Assembly (NCBI RefSeq): GCF_003789055.1
Contig: NZ_ML119082.1
Location: forward strand, 124,001-188,000
Length of the DNA: 64,000 nt
Reading direction: 5' to 3'
Origin: Histidinibacterium lentulum
GTDB lineage: Bacteria > Pseudomonadota > Alphaproteobacteria > Rhodobacterales > Rhodobacteraceae
The position numbers and the translations under genes are program-made. The notes under the pieces were generated by a model. It searched no databases, was not told where the DNA came from, and was given only the letters and a program-made list of their open reading frames with translations. Of the stretch, positions 13,186-24,726 are shown one piece after another (the stretch's first letter is position 1; each line of letters starts with the position of its first letter).

Positions 13186-13251
13186 AAAACGGGCGGAGCC
13201 GGTCCGCGCGGCTCCGCCCGTAGAGCCCGGGGCCGCGCGCAGCGGCCCCGG
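13186..13251 (-). terminator. Terminator-like double hairpin between glpV and glpK
   Basis: Read on the minus strand after the glpV stop, a 10-bp perfect stem (13227-13251, loop 5) is followed by a second 10-bp perfect stem (13191-13219, loop 9) and then GTTTTGACG. The second stem with its T tract looks like an intrinsic terminator, although the T run is only four long. A third small hairpin follows at 13161-13180. This could reduce transcription into glpK relative to the transporter genes. Confidence 0.6.
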
Positions 13252-13261
13252 TCGGGTCAGC

Positions 13262-14977
13262 TCATTCCGTCCAGCGGCGGATCAGCTCGTCATAGGCCAC
13301 GGTCATGGGCTCGCCGCGCTCGTCCTCCAGCGCCGGCCAGGGGGCGCCGGGCTGGCTCAGCCAGTACTCCGGGTCCTGCTCCTCGTTGAGGGCCGGGCCG
13401 AACTCGCCCTGGATGCCGGCGCGCTCGAGGCGCTCCATCACGGCTTCCTGCTCGGCGCAGAGACCGTCCAGCGCCTCCTGCGCCGTGCTGGCACCCGAGG
13501 ACGCGTCCCCGATGTACTGCCACCACAGCTGCGCGAGTCGCGGGTAGTCGGGCACGTTGAACCCGGTATCGGTCCACAGATCCCGCTCGGGCGAGCGGTA
13601 GAACTCCACGAGCCCGCCGAGACGCGGCGCGCGCTCGGTGAAGCTCTCGTGGTTGATCGTGGAATCCCGGATGAACGTCAGTCCGTAGTGCGACTTGGCC
13701 ACATCCACGGTCATCGAGCTGATGAACTGGGCGTAGAGCCATGCGGCCTGGGCACGGTCCACCGGGGTGGATTCGAGGATCGTGGCGGAGCCCACGTCCT
13801 GGTAGCCGACCTTCATCCCGTCCTGCCAGTAGACGCCGTGCGGCGAGGGGGCCATGCGCCACTTGGGCGTGCCGTCCTCGTTCACCACCGGCAGGCCGTC
13901 CGCGACCATGTCGGCGGTAAAGGCGGTGTACCAGAAGATCTGCTGGGCGATGTTGCCCTGCGCCGGCACCGGCCCCGATTCCGAGAAGTTCATGCCAGCC
14001 GCTTCCGGCGGGGCGTAGTTGTTCAGCCAGTCGACGTATTTCTCGATCGAGTAGACCGCCGCCGGGCTGTTGGTGGCGCCGCCGCGGTCCATGCAGGACC
14101 CGACCGGCTGGAAGTTGTCGTTGACGCGGATGCCCCATTCGTCGACCGGAACGCCGTTAGGCAGGCCAAGATCGGAGGCGCCAGCCATCGACAGCCACGC
14201 ATCGGTGAAGCGCCAGCCGAGCGACGGGTCGCGGCGGCCGTAGTCCATGTGACCGTAGACCGTCTCGCCGTCGATCTCGCGCCCGGTGAAGAAGGCCGCG
14301 ATATCCTCGTAGGCCGACCAGTTCACCGGCACGCCAAGCGGATAGCCGTATTCCTCCTCGAAAGCGGCCTGGATCTCGGGATCGTTGAACCAGTCGTAGC
14401 GGAACCAGTAGAGGTTCGCGAACTGCTGCACCGGAAGCTGGTACAGGAGCCCGTCGGGCCCCGTGGCCGAGGCAAGACCGATGTAATCGTCGAGGTTCAG
14501 GTTGGGGTTGGTGAAGTCGGCGCCGTCGCCTTCCATCCACTCGGTCAGGTTGCGGGTCTGGCCGTAGCGCCAGTGCGTCCCGATCAGGTCGGCGTCGTTG
14601 ATGTACATGTCAAAGACATTCTCGCCGGTCTGGAACTGCGTCTGCAGCCGCTCGACCACGTCGCCCTCGCCGATCAGCGTGTGGGTCACGTTGATCCCGG
14701 TGATCGCGCTGAAGGCGGGGGCGAGCACGTTGCTCTCCCACTCGTGGGTGGTGATCGTCTCCGAGACGACGTTGATCGACATGCCGGCATGGGGCGCCGC
14801 CGCGTCGATGAACCACTGCATCTCGGCTTCCTGCTCCTCGCGGGTCAGGGCCGACAGCTCACCGATATGCTCGTCGAGGAACGCGCGCGCGGCGTCCATG
14901 TCGGCGAAGGCGGGGCTCGCCCCCATCACCGTCAGCGCCATGGCGAGCGCGGTGGATGGTCTTGTCATTCGGTTCAT
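13262..14977 (-). CDS. glpV: Glycerol ABC transporter substrate-binding protein
   Basis: The 571-residue periplasmic protein has a clear signal peptide (MNRMTRPSTALAMALTVMGA, cleaved near ASPAFA-DM). It belongs to the family 1 solute-binding proteins linked with GlpSTPQ glycerol importers of alphaproteobacteria (glpSTPQUV of Rhizobium leguminosarum). It should bind glycerol and hand it to GlpP/GlpQ. The start at 14977 has GGGAGGATCAAC in front. It lies 92 bases after the small membrane gene and is followed by terminator-like hairpins. Confidence 0.92.
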   Translation of the reverse strand: MNRMTRPSTALAMALTVMGASPAFADMDAARAFLDEHIGELSALTREEQEAEMQWFIDAAAPHAGMSINVVSETITTHEWESNVLAPAFSAITGINVTHTLIGEGDVVERLQTQFQTGENVFDMYINDADLIGTHWRYGQTRNLTEWMEGDGADFTNPNLNLDDYIGLASATGPDGLLYQLPVQQFANLYWFRYDWFNDPEIQAAFEEEYGYPLGVPVNWSAYEDIAAFFTGREIDGETVYGHMDYGRRDPSLGWRFTDAWLSMAGASDLGLPNGVPVDEWGIRVNDNFQPVGSCMDRGGATNSPAAVYSIEKYVDWLNNYAPPEAAGMNFSESGPVPAQGNIAQQIFWYTAFTADMVADGLPVVNEDGTPKWRMAPSPHGVYWQDGMKVGYQDVGSATILESTPVDRAQAAWLYAQFISSMTVDVAKSHYGLTFIRDSTINHESFTERAPRLGGLVEFYRSPERDLWTDTGFNVPDYPRLAQLWWQYIGDASSGASTAQEALDGLCAEQEAVMERLERAGIQGEFGPALNEEQDPEYWLSQPGAPWPALEDERGEPMTVAYDELIRRWTE

Positions 14978-15069
14978 GTTGATCCTCCCTGGATTGAACC
15001 TCGGTTTTCGTTCCGCGCCCGACCCGCCCCGGAAGCCTCCCCGGGGCGGTCACGCGCGTCTTTGCGCCG

Positions 15070-15348
15070 TCACACCCAGCGGAAGACCGCTGCGGCATAG
15101 ACCGCGCAAATTCCCAGCGCCCACCATTGCGGCAGGCCGGTCAGGGCCAGCCATCCCGCGTTGATGAAGGCCGACCCCAGAAGCGTGATGAAGAGCCGGT
15201 CGCCCCGCGTCGTCTCAATCCGCAGGATGCCCGTGCGGGGCGTCTCGGGATACCGGATCGCGAGGATGGTGAAGAGCACGAGTAGGCTCGCGATCACCCC
15301 GAAGAAGATCGCCGTCGGCAACGTCCATGCCATCCACTGCAGATTCAT
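15070..15348 (-). CDS. glpU: Small integral membrane protein of the glycerol transporter operon (DUF2160)
   Basis: This 92-residue protein has predicted membrane helices at about 8-30 (LPTAIFFGVIASLLVLFTILA) and in the C-terminal third (SAFINAGWLALTGL and WWALGICAVYAAAVF). It matches the small DUF2160 membrane protein that regularly sits between glpQ and glpV in this transporter. ATG 15348 is preferred over an in-frame upstream ATG at 15384 because GGAGGGCAGAGACC precedes it and the upstream start would run into glpQ. Its function is not established; an accessory role in the permease complex is inferred from synteny. Confidence 0.82.
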   Translation of the reverse strand: MNLQWMAWTLPTAIFFGVIASLLVLFTILAIRYPETPRTGILRIETTRGDRLFITLLGSAFINAGWLALTGLPQWWALGICAVYAAAVFRWV

Positions 15349-15364
15349 GGTCTCTGCCCTCCTG

Positions 15365-16224
15365 TCAGACGCGGCCCAGGGCAAAGCCCTTGGCGATGTA
15401 GTTGCGGACGAAGTAGATCACGAGCGCGCCGGGGATGATCGTGAGCACCCCCGCCGCGCAGAGCACGCCCCAGTCGAGTCCCGACGCGGACACGGTTCGC
15501 GTCATGATCGAGGCGATGGGCTGCGCGTTCACCGCCGTCAGGGTGCGCGACAGCAGAAGCTCCACCCACGAGAACATGAAGCAGAAGAAGGCCGCCACGC
15601 CGATGCCCGATGCGATCAGCGGCATGAAGATCTTCACGAAGAAGCGCGGGAATGAATAGCCGTCGATATAGGCCGTCTCGTCGATCTCCTTGGGCACGCC
15701 GCGCATGAAGCCCTCGAGGATCCACACTGCCAGCGGCACGTTGAAGAGCGTATGCGCCAGCGCCACCGCGATATGCGTGTCGAAGAGCCCGACCGACGAA
15801 TAGAGCTGGAAGAACGGCAGCGCAAAGACAGCCGGCGGCGCCATCCGGTTGGTCAGCAGCCAGAAGAAGAGGTGCTTGTCCCCGATGAACTTGTACCGGC
15901 TGAAGGCATAGGCGGCGGGCAGCGCCACGGCCAGCGACAGCACCGTGTTCATCACGACGTAGATGATCGAGTTGACGTAGCCCATGTACCAGGAGGGATC
16001 GGTCAGGATCACCCGGTAGTTGTTCAGCGTCGGGTTCTGCGGCCAGAGCGTGAAGCCGCCCAGGATCTCCCGGTTCGTCTGGAAGCTCATCTTCACCAGC
16101 CAGTAGATCGGCAGGAGCATGAAGACGAGGTAGAGCACCATCACCACATGCCGGGTCTGGATGCGCGGCAGGGACATGCCGCGCGTCGCGACGGCGGGGG
16201 TATCGGTTTCGGTCGTCGCGGCCA

Positions 16225-16225
<1 letters not shown>
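15365..16225 (-). CDS. glpQ: Glycerol ABC transporter permease
   Basis: The 286-residue inner-membrane permease of the MalG type has six predicted helices. The first is HVVMVLYLVFMLLPIYWLV, and the coupling EAA-like loop is ETAYIDGYSFPRFFVKIFMP near 187-206. It pairs with GlpP to form the glycerol channel energised by GlpS/GlpT. ATG 16225 shares its A with the glpP stop codon (TGATG), which indicates translational coupling. The reading frame stays open further upstream, but that part is a shadow of glpP. Confidence 0.94.
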
Positions 16226-17096
<871 letters not shown>

Positions 17097-17097
<1 letters not shown>

Positions 17098-18203
17098 CAG
17101 ACGGCTTCCTTCCGAAGGTCGGCGACCGGATGCAGCGGCGTCACGCGCCAGTCGTCGACATAGACGTTGATCCGGTCGGGATCGAACCTGAGACGGTCGG
17201 CGCCCGCGGGCACCGGCATGCTCTCGGGCAGGATGGCCGTGACCGGCGTGCCCGCGAACTCCGCGCGGAGGATCTGATGGCGGCCCACGTCCTCGACCCG
17301 GCGGATCGTGACCGGCAGGCCGTCGCCGCCCTCGGCCAGCGTCACGAACTCCGGGCGGATGCCGATCTGCACGCGGCCCTGAAGCGTCTTGTAGGCGCCG
17401 CCCAGCGGCACCTCGTGACCGGCGCAGCGCGCGGTGCTGCCCGACACCTCCGCCTCGATCAGGTTCATCCCGGGCGAGCCGATGAAATAGCCCACGAAGG
17501 TATGCTCCGGGGTCTCGAACAGCTCCTCGGGCGTGCCGAGCTGCACCACGCGCCCATCGTGCATGACCACCACCTTGTCGGCAAAGGTCAGCGCCTCGGT
17601 CTGGTCGTGGGTCACATAGATCATCGTGTGACCGAACTCGTTGTGCAGCGCCTTGAGCTGCGTGCGGAGCTCCCATTTCATGTGCGGGTCGATGACCGTC
17701 AGCGGCTCGTCGAAGAGGATCGCGTTCACGTCCTCCCGCACCATGCCGCGCCCGAGGCTTATCTTCTGCTTGGCATCCGCCGTCAGCCCGCGCGCCTTGC
17801 GGTGCAGGACGTCCTCCATCCCGATCATGCGCGCGATCTTCTGCACCTGGGTCGCGATGAAGGCCGGGTCCATGCCCCGGTTGCGCAGCGGAAAGGCCAG
17901 GTTATCGCCCACGGTCATCGTGTCGTAGACGACCGGGAACTGGAACACCTGCGCGATGTTGCGCTGCACGGTGTCCTGGCGGGTCACGTCCCTGTCGTCG
18001 AACAGCACCCGCCCCCGCGAGGGCACCAGCAGCCCCGAGATGATGTTCAGCAGGGTGGACTTGCCGCAGCCCGACGCCCCGAGGAGCGCATAGGCCTCGC
18101 CGTCCTTCCAGACATGGTCGAGCTGCTTCAGCGCGAAATCGTCATCGGCCTTCGGGTCCCGCAGGTAGGAATGCGCGAGGTTGTCCAGCGTGATCTGTGC
18201 CAT
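17097..18203 (-). CDS. glpT: Glycerol ABC transporter ATPase with degenerate signature motif
   Basis: The 368-residue ABC ATPase has a C-terminal regulatory OB-like domain. Walker A is GASGCGKST (42-50), the Q-loop Gln is Q88, Walker B is ILFDEP with E166, and the H-loop is YVTHDQTEAL with H199. The signature that should read LSGGQ is L140-T-A-D-A-K-Q. It can therefore complete its own catalytic half-site but not its partner's. It starts nine bases after glpS, with GAGGAACG before the ATG. This is GlpT of the glycerol importer, not the glycerol-3-phosphate antiporter of E. coli that shares the name. Confidence 0.94.
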
Positions 18204-18212
18204 CGTTCCTCC

Positions 18213-19301
<1,089 letters not shown>

Positions 19302-19325
19302 GTCCCGTCCTCCCCAGTTCGGCCC

Positions 19326-20930
19326 CTACTCCGCCGCGCGTGCGGCGTCGATTCCGTATGTCTTCATCCAGTCGTCGAGCGCCCGCGCCTCGGCGTCGCC
19401 CATCCGCAGTCCCAGCTTGCTGCGGCGCCACAGGACGTCCTCCGCCGTGCGGGCCCATTCCCTCTGCATCAGCCAGACAACCTCGGCTTCCGTCAGTGTC
19501 GCTCCGAAATCGCGCCCGAGGTCGGCGGCCTCCGCCGCCCCTCCCAGAACCTCGCGCGCCTCCGTACCGTAGGCGCGGATCAACCGCCTTGCCCAGAACT
19601 CCGTGAGGAAGGGGTGATCCCGCATCAGGTCGCGTGCCAGCGCCTCTGCCCCGTCGTGGGGGAAATCCCCCCCCGGCAACGGCACGCCGGCGGTCCAGGC
19701 CTTCTTCGCCACAGGCAGAACGCCCGCGATCTCCTCCAGCGCCGACTCGGCGAGCCGGCGGTAGGTGGTGATCTTGCCGCCGAACACGTTCAGCACCGCC
19801 GCGCCCGCGGAACGGTCCACCTTCAGCGTGTAGTCGCGCGTCGCGGCCGTCGCCGAACTGGCCCCGTCGTCATAGAGCGGCCGCACGCCGGAATAGCTCC
19901 AGACCACGTCCTCGGGCGTCACCGGGCGACGGAAATAGTCGCTGGCAAAGGCGCAGAGGTAATCCCGCTCCGCATCGGTGCAGACCGGCGGCTTCGACGG
20001 ATCGTCGTGTTCCGCGTCGGTGGTGCCGATCAGCGTGAAATCCTGCTCGTAGGGGATCGCGAAGATGATCCGCCCGTCGGTGCCCTGGAAGAAATAGCAC
20101 TTGTCGTGATCGTAGAGCTTGCGGGTCACGATATGGCTGCCCCGCACGAGCCGGACGTTCTCGCGACTGTTGAGCCGGAGCTTGCCGTGGATCACGTCCC
20201 CGACCCAGGGACCCGCCGCATTGACGAGCATTTTCGCGCCGATCGTCTTCCTTTCGCCGTCGCGGTCGATCGTGACCGACCACTGCCCCTCCCGGACCTC
20301 GGCGGAGACGACCTTGCTCCCGGTCAGGATCGTGGCGCCCCGCGCCTCGGCATCCCGGGCGTTCAGCGCCACGAGGCGGCTGTCCTCGACCCAGCAATCG
20401 GAATACTCATAGGCCTTCTCGAACCGCTCCTGCAGCGGCGCGCCCTCGGGCGTCCCCTTCAGCGACACCGTCGATGTCGCGGGCAGGATCTTCCGCCCGC
20501 CGAGGTGGTCGTAGAGAAAGAGCCCCAGACGGATAAGCCAGGCCGGCCGGCGCCCCTTCATCCACGGCATGAAGAACGACAGGAGCTTCGAGGTCGGCGT
20601 CTCGCTCTCGAAGCGCATGTCCCTGTGATAGGGCAGCACGAAGCGCATGGGCCAGCTGATGTGCGGCATGGCGCGCAGCAGCGTCTCGCGCTCGATCAGC
20701 GCCTCGCGCACCAGGCGGAACTCGAAATACTCGAGATACCGCAGGCCGCCGTGAAAGAGCTTGGTCGAGGCCGAAGAGGTCGCGCCGGCAAGGTCGCCCT
20801 TCTCCGCCAGCACCACGGTCAGACCACGTCCCGCGGCATCGCGGGCGATACCGCACCCGTTGATCCCGCCCCCGATGACGAAGAGGTCACAGGGCTCACG
20901 GTCGGCGTGAAGCGGATCATGCTGCGGCAC
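19326..20930 (-). CDS. glpD: Aerobic glycerol-3-phosphate dehydrogenase
   Basis: The 534-residue FAD enzyme oxidises glycerol 3-phosphate to dihydroxyacetone phosphate at the inner membrane and passes electrons to quinone. Visible are the dinucleotide motif DLFVIGGGINGCGIARDAAG, the family motif TSSASTKLFHGGLRYLEYFE, the C-terminal FAD contact FGGKITTYRRLAE and the DUF-like C-terminal helical cap. I prefer the GTG start at 20930 because GGGGAGGG lies eight bases before it; an in-frame TTG at 20948 has no such site. It is the first gene of the operon and is divergent from glpR. Confidence 0.95.
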   Translation of the reverse strand: MPQHDPLHADREPCDLFVIGGGINGCGIARDAAGRGLTVVLAEKGDLAGATSSASTKLFHGGLRYLEYFEFRLVREALIERETLLRAMPHISWPMRFVLPYHRDMRFESETPTSKLLSFFMPWMKGRRPAWLIRLGLFLYDHLGGRKILPATSTVSLKGTPEGAPLQERFEKAYEYSDCWVEDSRLVALNARDAEARGATILTGSKVVSAEVREGQWSVTIDRDGERKTIGAKMLVNAAGPWVGDVIHGKLRLNSRENVRLVRGSHIVTRKLYDHDKCYFFQGTDGRIIFAIPYEQDFTLIGTTDAEHDDPSKPPVCTDAERDYLCAFASDYFRRPVTPEDVVWSYSGVRPLYDDGASSATAATRDYTLKVDRSAGAAVLNVFGGKITTYRRLAESALEEIAGVLPVAKKAWTAGVPLPGGDFPHDGAEALARDLMRDHPFLTEFWARRLIRAYGTEAREVLGGAAEAADLGRDFGATLTEAEVVWLMQREWARTAEDVLWRRSKLGLRMGDAEARALDDWMKTYGIDAARAAE

Positions 20931-21018
20931 CAGCGACGCCCTCCCCAAGCGTGTGGTCGACTTCCGATGTGCGGTATCCTGCCGAAACGAACACCAGCGC
21001 GCAAGTCTGACGGATTGT

Positions 21019-21069
21019 TTTCAAGAATTTTTTCGTTTTTTGGTAAAAGGAAGATTTCAAAGCGCTTTG
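21019..21069. promoter_or_regulatory. AT-rich glpD/glpR divergent control region with candidate operators
   Basis: In otherwise GC-rich DNA this stretch contains TTTCGTTTTTT (21031-21041), the type of A/T sequence around CG bound by DeoR-family GlpR proteins, and a perfect 12-bp palindrome CAAAGCGCTTTG (21058-21069), a LacI-family-like operator shape. It lies about 90 bases from both the glpD and glpR starts. Autoregulation by GlpR is likely by analogy. The palindrome may indicate a second regulator. Confidence 0.5.
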
Positions 21070-21154
21070 TTGGCCCTTTGTTCCGCCTTGCCTGTTCGCC
21101 GCTGCGGCTGATACCCTTCAAACGAACATCACGGACATCCGCGGAGGCTCGCCC

Positions 21155-21925
21155 GTGTCCCAGAGCATGCGTCTGCCCGAGATTCTCACCATCGCCCGCC
21201 GCGACGGACGGGTGTCGGTGGAGGGCCTCGCCGCCCATTTCGACGTTACACTCCAGACCATCCGCCGGGACCTCGCGGAGCTCGCCGCCCAGGGCAAGCT
21301 CGAGCGCGTGCACGGCGGCGCGGTGCTGCACTCGACGATCACGAACATCGGATACGAGGATCGCCGTGGCCTGAACGACGAGGCGAAGGCCGCGATCGCC
21401 GCCCGCTGCGCCCGCGACATCCCGAACGGCTGCTCGCTTTTCCTCAACATCGGGACGACGACCGAGGCCGTCGCCCATGCCCTCATGCAGCACCGGGAGA
21501 TCATGGTGCTGACCAACAACATGAACGTCGCCAACATCCTCGTGGAAAATCCCGCCTGCGAGATCATCGTCGTGGGCGGGCTGCTGCGGCGGTCGGACGG
21601 GGGGCTCGTCGGCGCCGTCACGACGCAGGCGATCCAGCAGTTCAAGTTCGACCTCGCCGTGATCAGCTGCTCCGCCCTCGATCCGGACGGCGACATGCTC
21701 GATTACGACATCCAGGAAGTCGGGGTGAGCCAGACCATTCTCAAACAGTCGCGCAGGAGCTTTCTGGTCGCGGACCAGTCCAAGTTCCAGCGCCGGGCCC
21801 CCGCGCGCATCGGCTCCCTGTCGCAGATCGACACCTTCTACACCGACAGGCCGCCGCCGCCGTCGCTGAGCGACTCCTGCCGGAACTGGGGCACGGAGGT
21901 CGTGATCGCGCCGGAGCGGAACTGA
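21155..21925 (+). CDS. glpR: DeoR-family glycerol-3-phosphate regulon repressor
   Basis: The 256-residue regulator has an N-terminal DeoR winged helix (VSVEGLAAHFDVTLQTIRRDL, about 20-40, then GKLERVHGGAV). It has a C-terminal DeoRC sugar-phosphate sensor domain (NIGTTTEAVAHAL, GGLLRRSDGGLVG, FLVADQSKFQRRAPARIGSL), closely following E. coli GlpR. It is expected to repress the divergent glp operon until glycerol 3-phosphate accumulates. GTG 21155 has GCGGAGGCT seven bases upstream. The stop is seven bases from the stop of the convergent permease gene. Confidence 0.92.
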   Translation: MSQSMRLPEILTIARRDGRVSVEGLAAHFDVTLQTIRRDLAELAAQGKLERVHGGAVLHSTITNIGYEDRRGLNDEAKAAIAARCARDIPNGCSLFLNIGTTTEAVAHALMQHREIMVLTNNMNVANILVENPACEIIVVGGLLRRSDGGLVGAVTTQAIQQFKFDLAVISCSALDPDGDMLDYDIQEVGVSQTILKQSRRSFLVADQSKFQRRAPARIGSLSQIDTFYTDRPPPPSLSDSCRNWGTEVVIAPERN

Positions 21926-21932
21926 CCGCCCT

Positions 21933-23684
21933 TCAGAACCCCCGCAGACCGATCCGCCGCGCCAATAGCCGGAACAGCACGATCAGCACCGACAGGATCA
22001 GCACCGTGATCAGCGCGATGGCTGCGAGCACGCTGACGCTTCCGTTGCGGCTGAGGTCGAACATGAAGACCGCCATGGGCCGGGTCGAGGACCCCGAGAG
22101 CAGAAGCGATGCGGGCAGCTCCTTGAACGACCAGATCAGGATGTAGAGCACGCTGGCGAAGACCGCCGGCGCCAGCAGCGGCAGGGCGATCTGAACCATG
22201 ATCCGGATCTCCCGCGCACCGCACAGCCGCGGCGCCTCGAAGAGTTCGCCGTTGATCTGCCCGAACTGCGTCAGGACATTCTGGCTCACCACCGGCAGGA
22301 ACAGGGTCACATAGGCAAGCACCAGCACGACGTAGCTTTGCGAGGTCTGGACCCCGATCAGCATGTAGATCCAGAGAAACGCGAGGCCGACCACGATGTT
22401 GGGCAGGGCGACGGGCAGGAAGCAGAGCGTTCGCGCGATGCCCGACCCCCTGGCCCCGCTCACGATCGAGACCCAGCCGACGAGCACGGACAGGGCCACG
22501 AGCGCGGCCGAGGCACCGAGGCCGATGACGAAACTCGACATCACGGCCTTGCCGAGACCCTCGGCCACGAAGACCCGTTCCCAGGACCCGAGGCTGACGG
22601 CCGACAGCGCCTCCAGCGACGGCGGGCGATAGAAGGGGACGAGCGAGAGCCAGACCAGCATCAGGAACGGCAGCAGGATGCCGAAGGTCACCACGAGGAG
22701 CGTGACCGCCGCCACCGCCACCCGCGCGACACCCGTCAGCCGCAGCCTGCGGAGCGGCGCGGGCTTGCCCGAGATGACCGCATAGCGCGCGCTGCGGGAC
22801 GACACGCGCCGGTGCGCCCAGACCATCAGCCCGGCGAGCAGGATCATCGGCACCGCGTAGGCCGAGATGATGCCGGTGTCGCTGGGCGGCGTCACCGTGT
22901 CCCAGTAGATTCGCGTGGCATAGGTCATGATCCGCTCCCGGAGACCGAGGACCCATGGCACCTCGAACGCCTCCCAGGCACGCATGAAGGCGATGATCCA
23001 TGTCGCCACCAGTGCCGGCGCGATGAGCGGGACCGAGATGGACTTCATGGACCGCCAGTGCCCCGCCCCCGACATGGCCGCCGCATCCTCGAGGGAGCCG
23101 TCGAGCGCCGAGAAGGCCGGTACGGCAAAGAGATAGATCAACGGCACGAGGATCATGCTCTCGACCAGCACCATGCCGCCCAGAGAATAGACGTCGAAGA
23201 GCGGCGCCTCCGCCCCCGTAAGCGCCGCCCAACCCTGGTTGAAGAGCCCGAGGTCCGGCCCGAGAAGAAAGGTCCAGCTGATCGCGACGAGCAGTTCGGG
23301 GATCGTCAGTTGCAGCAGCACCAGCGTCGCCACCAGCCAGCCGAAGGGCAGATCGCTGCGCACCGTGACGAACGCGAGGAGGCTGCCCACCACCAGCGCG
23401 ATGGTGGAGGACAGGAAGGCGAAGACGAAGGTCGTGCTGGTCACCCGCCAGAGCCCGCCCGACGCGATGATCTCGCCGAAGTTCCCCAGGACCAGGGGCG
23501 AGGTCAGGAACCCGTCGTCGAGCGGGCGCAGGTCCTTGAGGCTGGCCACGAAGACGCCCGCGATCGGCATGGCCACCTGCCACGCCAGGAAAAGAAGGAG
23601 CCCCCAGACCACGAGGCGTGACCCTGCCGGCACCGCCCGTCCCATGCGGCGCGTCACCGCGCTTGCCTCGTCGATCAGCGCCAT
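21933..23684 (-). CDS. ABC transporter permease, fused two-domain (FbpB/iron(III)-type)
   Basis: The 583-residue inner-membrane protein has two MetI-like permease domains of about six helices each. Each has its coupling loop: LEDAAAMSGAGHWRSMKSIS in the first half and EAPRLCGAREIRIMVQIALP in the second. This fused form is typical of FbpB/AfuB iron(III) and some phosphonate or polyamine-like importers. ATG 23684 has AGGGAGGGGCCCCCG in front. It is the last gene of an ATPase, binding-protein, permease unit divergent from the large amidase gene. The substrate is not readable from sequence. Confidence 0.85.
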   Translation of the reverse strand: MALIDEASAVTRRMGRAVPAGSRLVVWGLLLFLAWQVAMPIAGVFVASLKDLRPLDDGFLTSPLVLGNFGEIIASGGLWRVTSTTFVFAFLSSTIALVVGSLLAFVTVRSDLPFGWLVATLVLLQLTIPELLVAISWTFLLGPDLGLFNQGWAALTGAEAPLFDVYSLGGMVLVESMILVPLIYLFAVPAFSALDGSLEDAAAMSGAGHWRSMKSISVPLIAPALVATWIIAFMRAWEAFEVPWVLGLRERIMTYATRIYWDTVTPPSDTGIISAYAVPMILLAGLMVWAHRRVSSRSARYAVISGKPAPLRRLRLTGVARVAVAAVTLLVVTFGILLPFLMLVWLSLVPFYRPPSLEALSAVSLGSWERVFVAEGLGKAVMSSFVIGLGASAALVALSVLVGWVSIVSGARGSGIARTLCFLPVALPNIVVGLAFLWIYMLIGVQTSQSYVVLVLAYVTLFLPVVSQNVLTQFGQINGELFEAPRLCGAREIRIMVQIALPLLAPAVFASVLYILIWSFKELPASLLLSGSSTRPMAVFMFDLSRNGSVSVLAAIALITVLILSVLIVLFRLLARRIGLRGF

Positions 23685-23703
23685 CGGGGGCCCCTCCCTG
23701 CCG

Positions 23704-24726
23704 TTACTGCACGAAGAGCGACTGGAAGAGGTCGATCCGGCCTTCGAAATCGCCCCAGTTCTGGCTCGTGACGAAGAACTTCTCGACCTCGGGCCCCAGC
23801 GCCTCTTCCAGATGCGGCGGCTGCGCGACACCGGGAACCACCGGGTTCTTGTAGACCTCTTGGGCCAGGATCTCCTGCGCCTCGGGGGTGAACAGGAACT
23901 CGAAGAAGAGCGCCGTGGAGGCCGGGTTGTTCGAATTCGCGACGCCGATGTAGAGGTCGGGCTGGGCGATCACGAAGGGACTGACCGCGATGCCGATGGG
24001 GGCGCCGCGCTCGATGTAGTCCACCGTGAGGGCGGAGAAGGTGTTGGCTACCACCGGCAGGCCCCCGGCGGCCATCTGCTCGTAACCCTGCGCGCCCGCG
24101 AACAGCACCGGATCGTTGGCGGCGAGGGCCTCGAATATCTCGATCCCCCGCTCCTCGCCGTAATAGGCGAGCATCCCCGCGAACCAGTCGATCTGCTCGA
24201 GATCGATACCGAAGCGGCCCGCCCACTCGGGCTCTGTCAGCTCCTCGAGGGTCAGCGGCGCGTCCTCGGCCGACACGAGGTTGGTGTTGTAGGCGATGTG
24301 GAAGGTGAAATAGTCGGGCACGATGTACTCGCCCGGGAACTTGAATTCCTCGGGGACATCCACCTCCGCCCGGGGCCGGGTGAAGCCGCCGATGCCGTTC
24401 TGGACGTTGATGATCCCGTCCTCCATGGGCCCGCCCTGAAGGATGTCGGCGATGGGCTGGCCCGAGGCGTTCTCGTTCAATATCTTCTCGACCAGTGACA
24501 GCGGATCGCCGCCGGTCACCTCGAAGTCGATGAAGGGGAACTGTGCGCTGAACGCATCGTAGAGCGGGCGGTTCGCTTCGGCGCCGAGGATGAAGTAATA
24601 CGAGATCGTGCCGTCCTCCGCCTGCGCGGCCTCGACGAGGGCAGGATCGTAGGTTTCGGCCTGCGCCAGCGCGGCGGCGAGCGCGAGCGGGCCCGCGAGC
24701 AGGGTTCGCTGGATAGTCGACGTCAT
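23704..24726 (-). CDS. ABC transporter substrate-binding protein (iron/spermidine-like family)
   Basis: The 340-residue protein has a signal peptide (MTSTIQRTLLAGPLALAAALAQA, cleaved near AQA-ET). It is a family 1 extracellular binding protein of the FbpA/AfuA or 2-aminoethylphosphonate-binding shape, with YNTNLVSAEDAPLTLEEL and the C-terminal EFLFTPEAQEILAQ segment. It probably delivers its ligand to the fused permease downstream. I do not see a convincing paired-tyrosine iron site, so iron as ligand is doubtful. The ATG overlaps the ATPase stop (ATGA). Confidence 0.82.
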   Translation of the reverse strand: MTSTIQRTLLAGPLALAAALAQAETYDPALVEAAQAEDGTISYYFILGAEANRPLYDAFSAQFPFIDFEVTGGDPLSLVEKILNENASGQPIADILQGGPMEDGIINVQNGIGGFTRPRAEVDVPEEFKFPGEYIVPDYFTFHIAYNTNLVSAEDAPLTLEELTEPEWAGRFGIDLEQIDWFAGMLAYYGEERGIEIFEALAANDPVLFAGAQGYEQMAAGGLPVVANTFSALTVDYIERGAPIGIAVSPFVIAQPDLYIGVANSNNPASTALFFEFLFTPEAQEILAQEVYKNPVVPGVAQPPHLEEALGPEVEKFFVTSQNWGDFEGRIDLFQSLFVQ

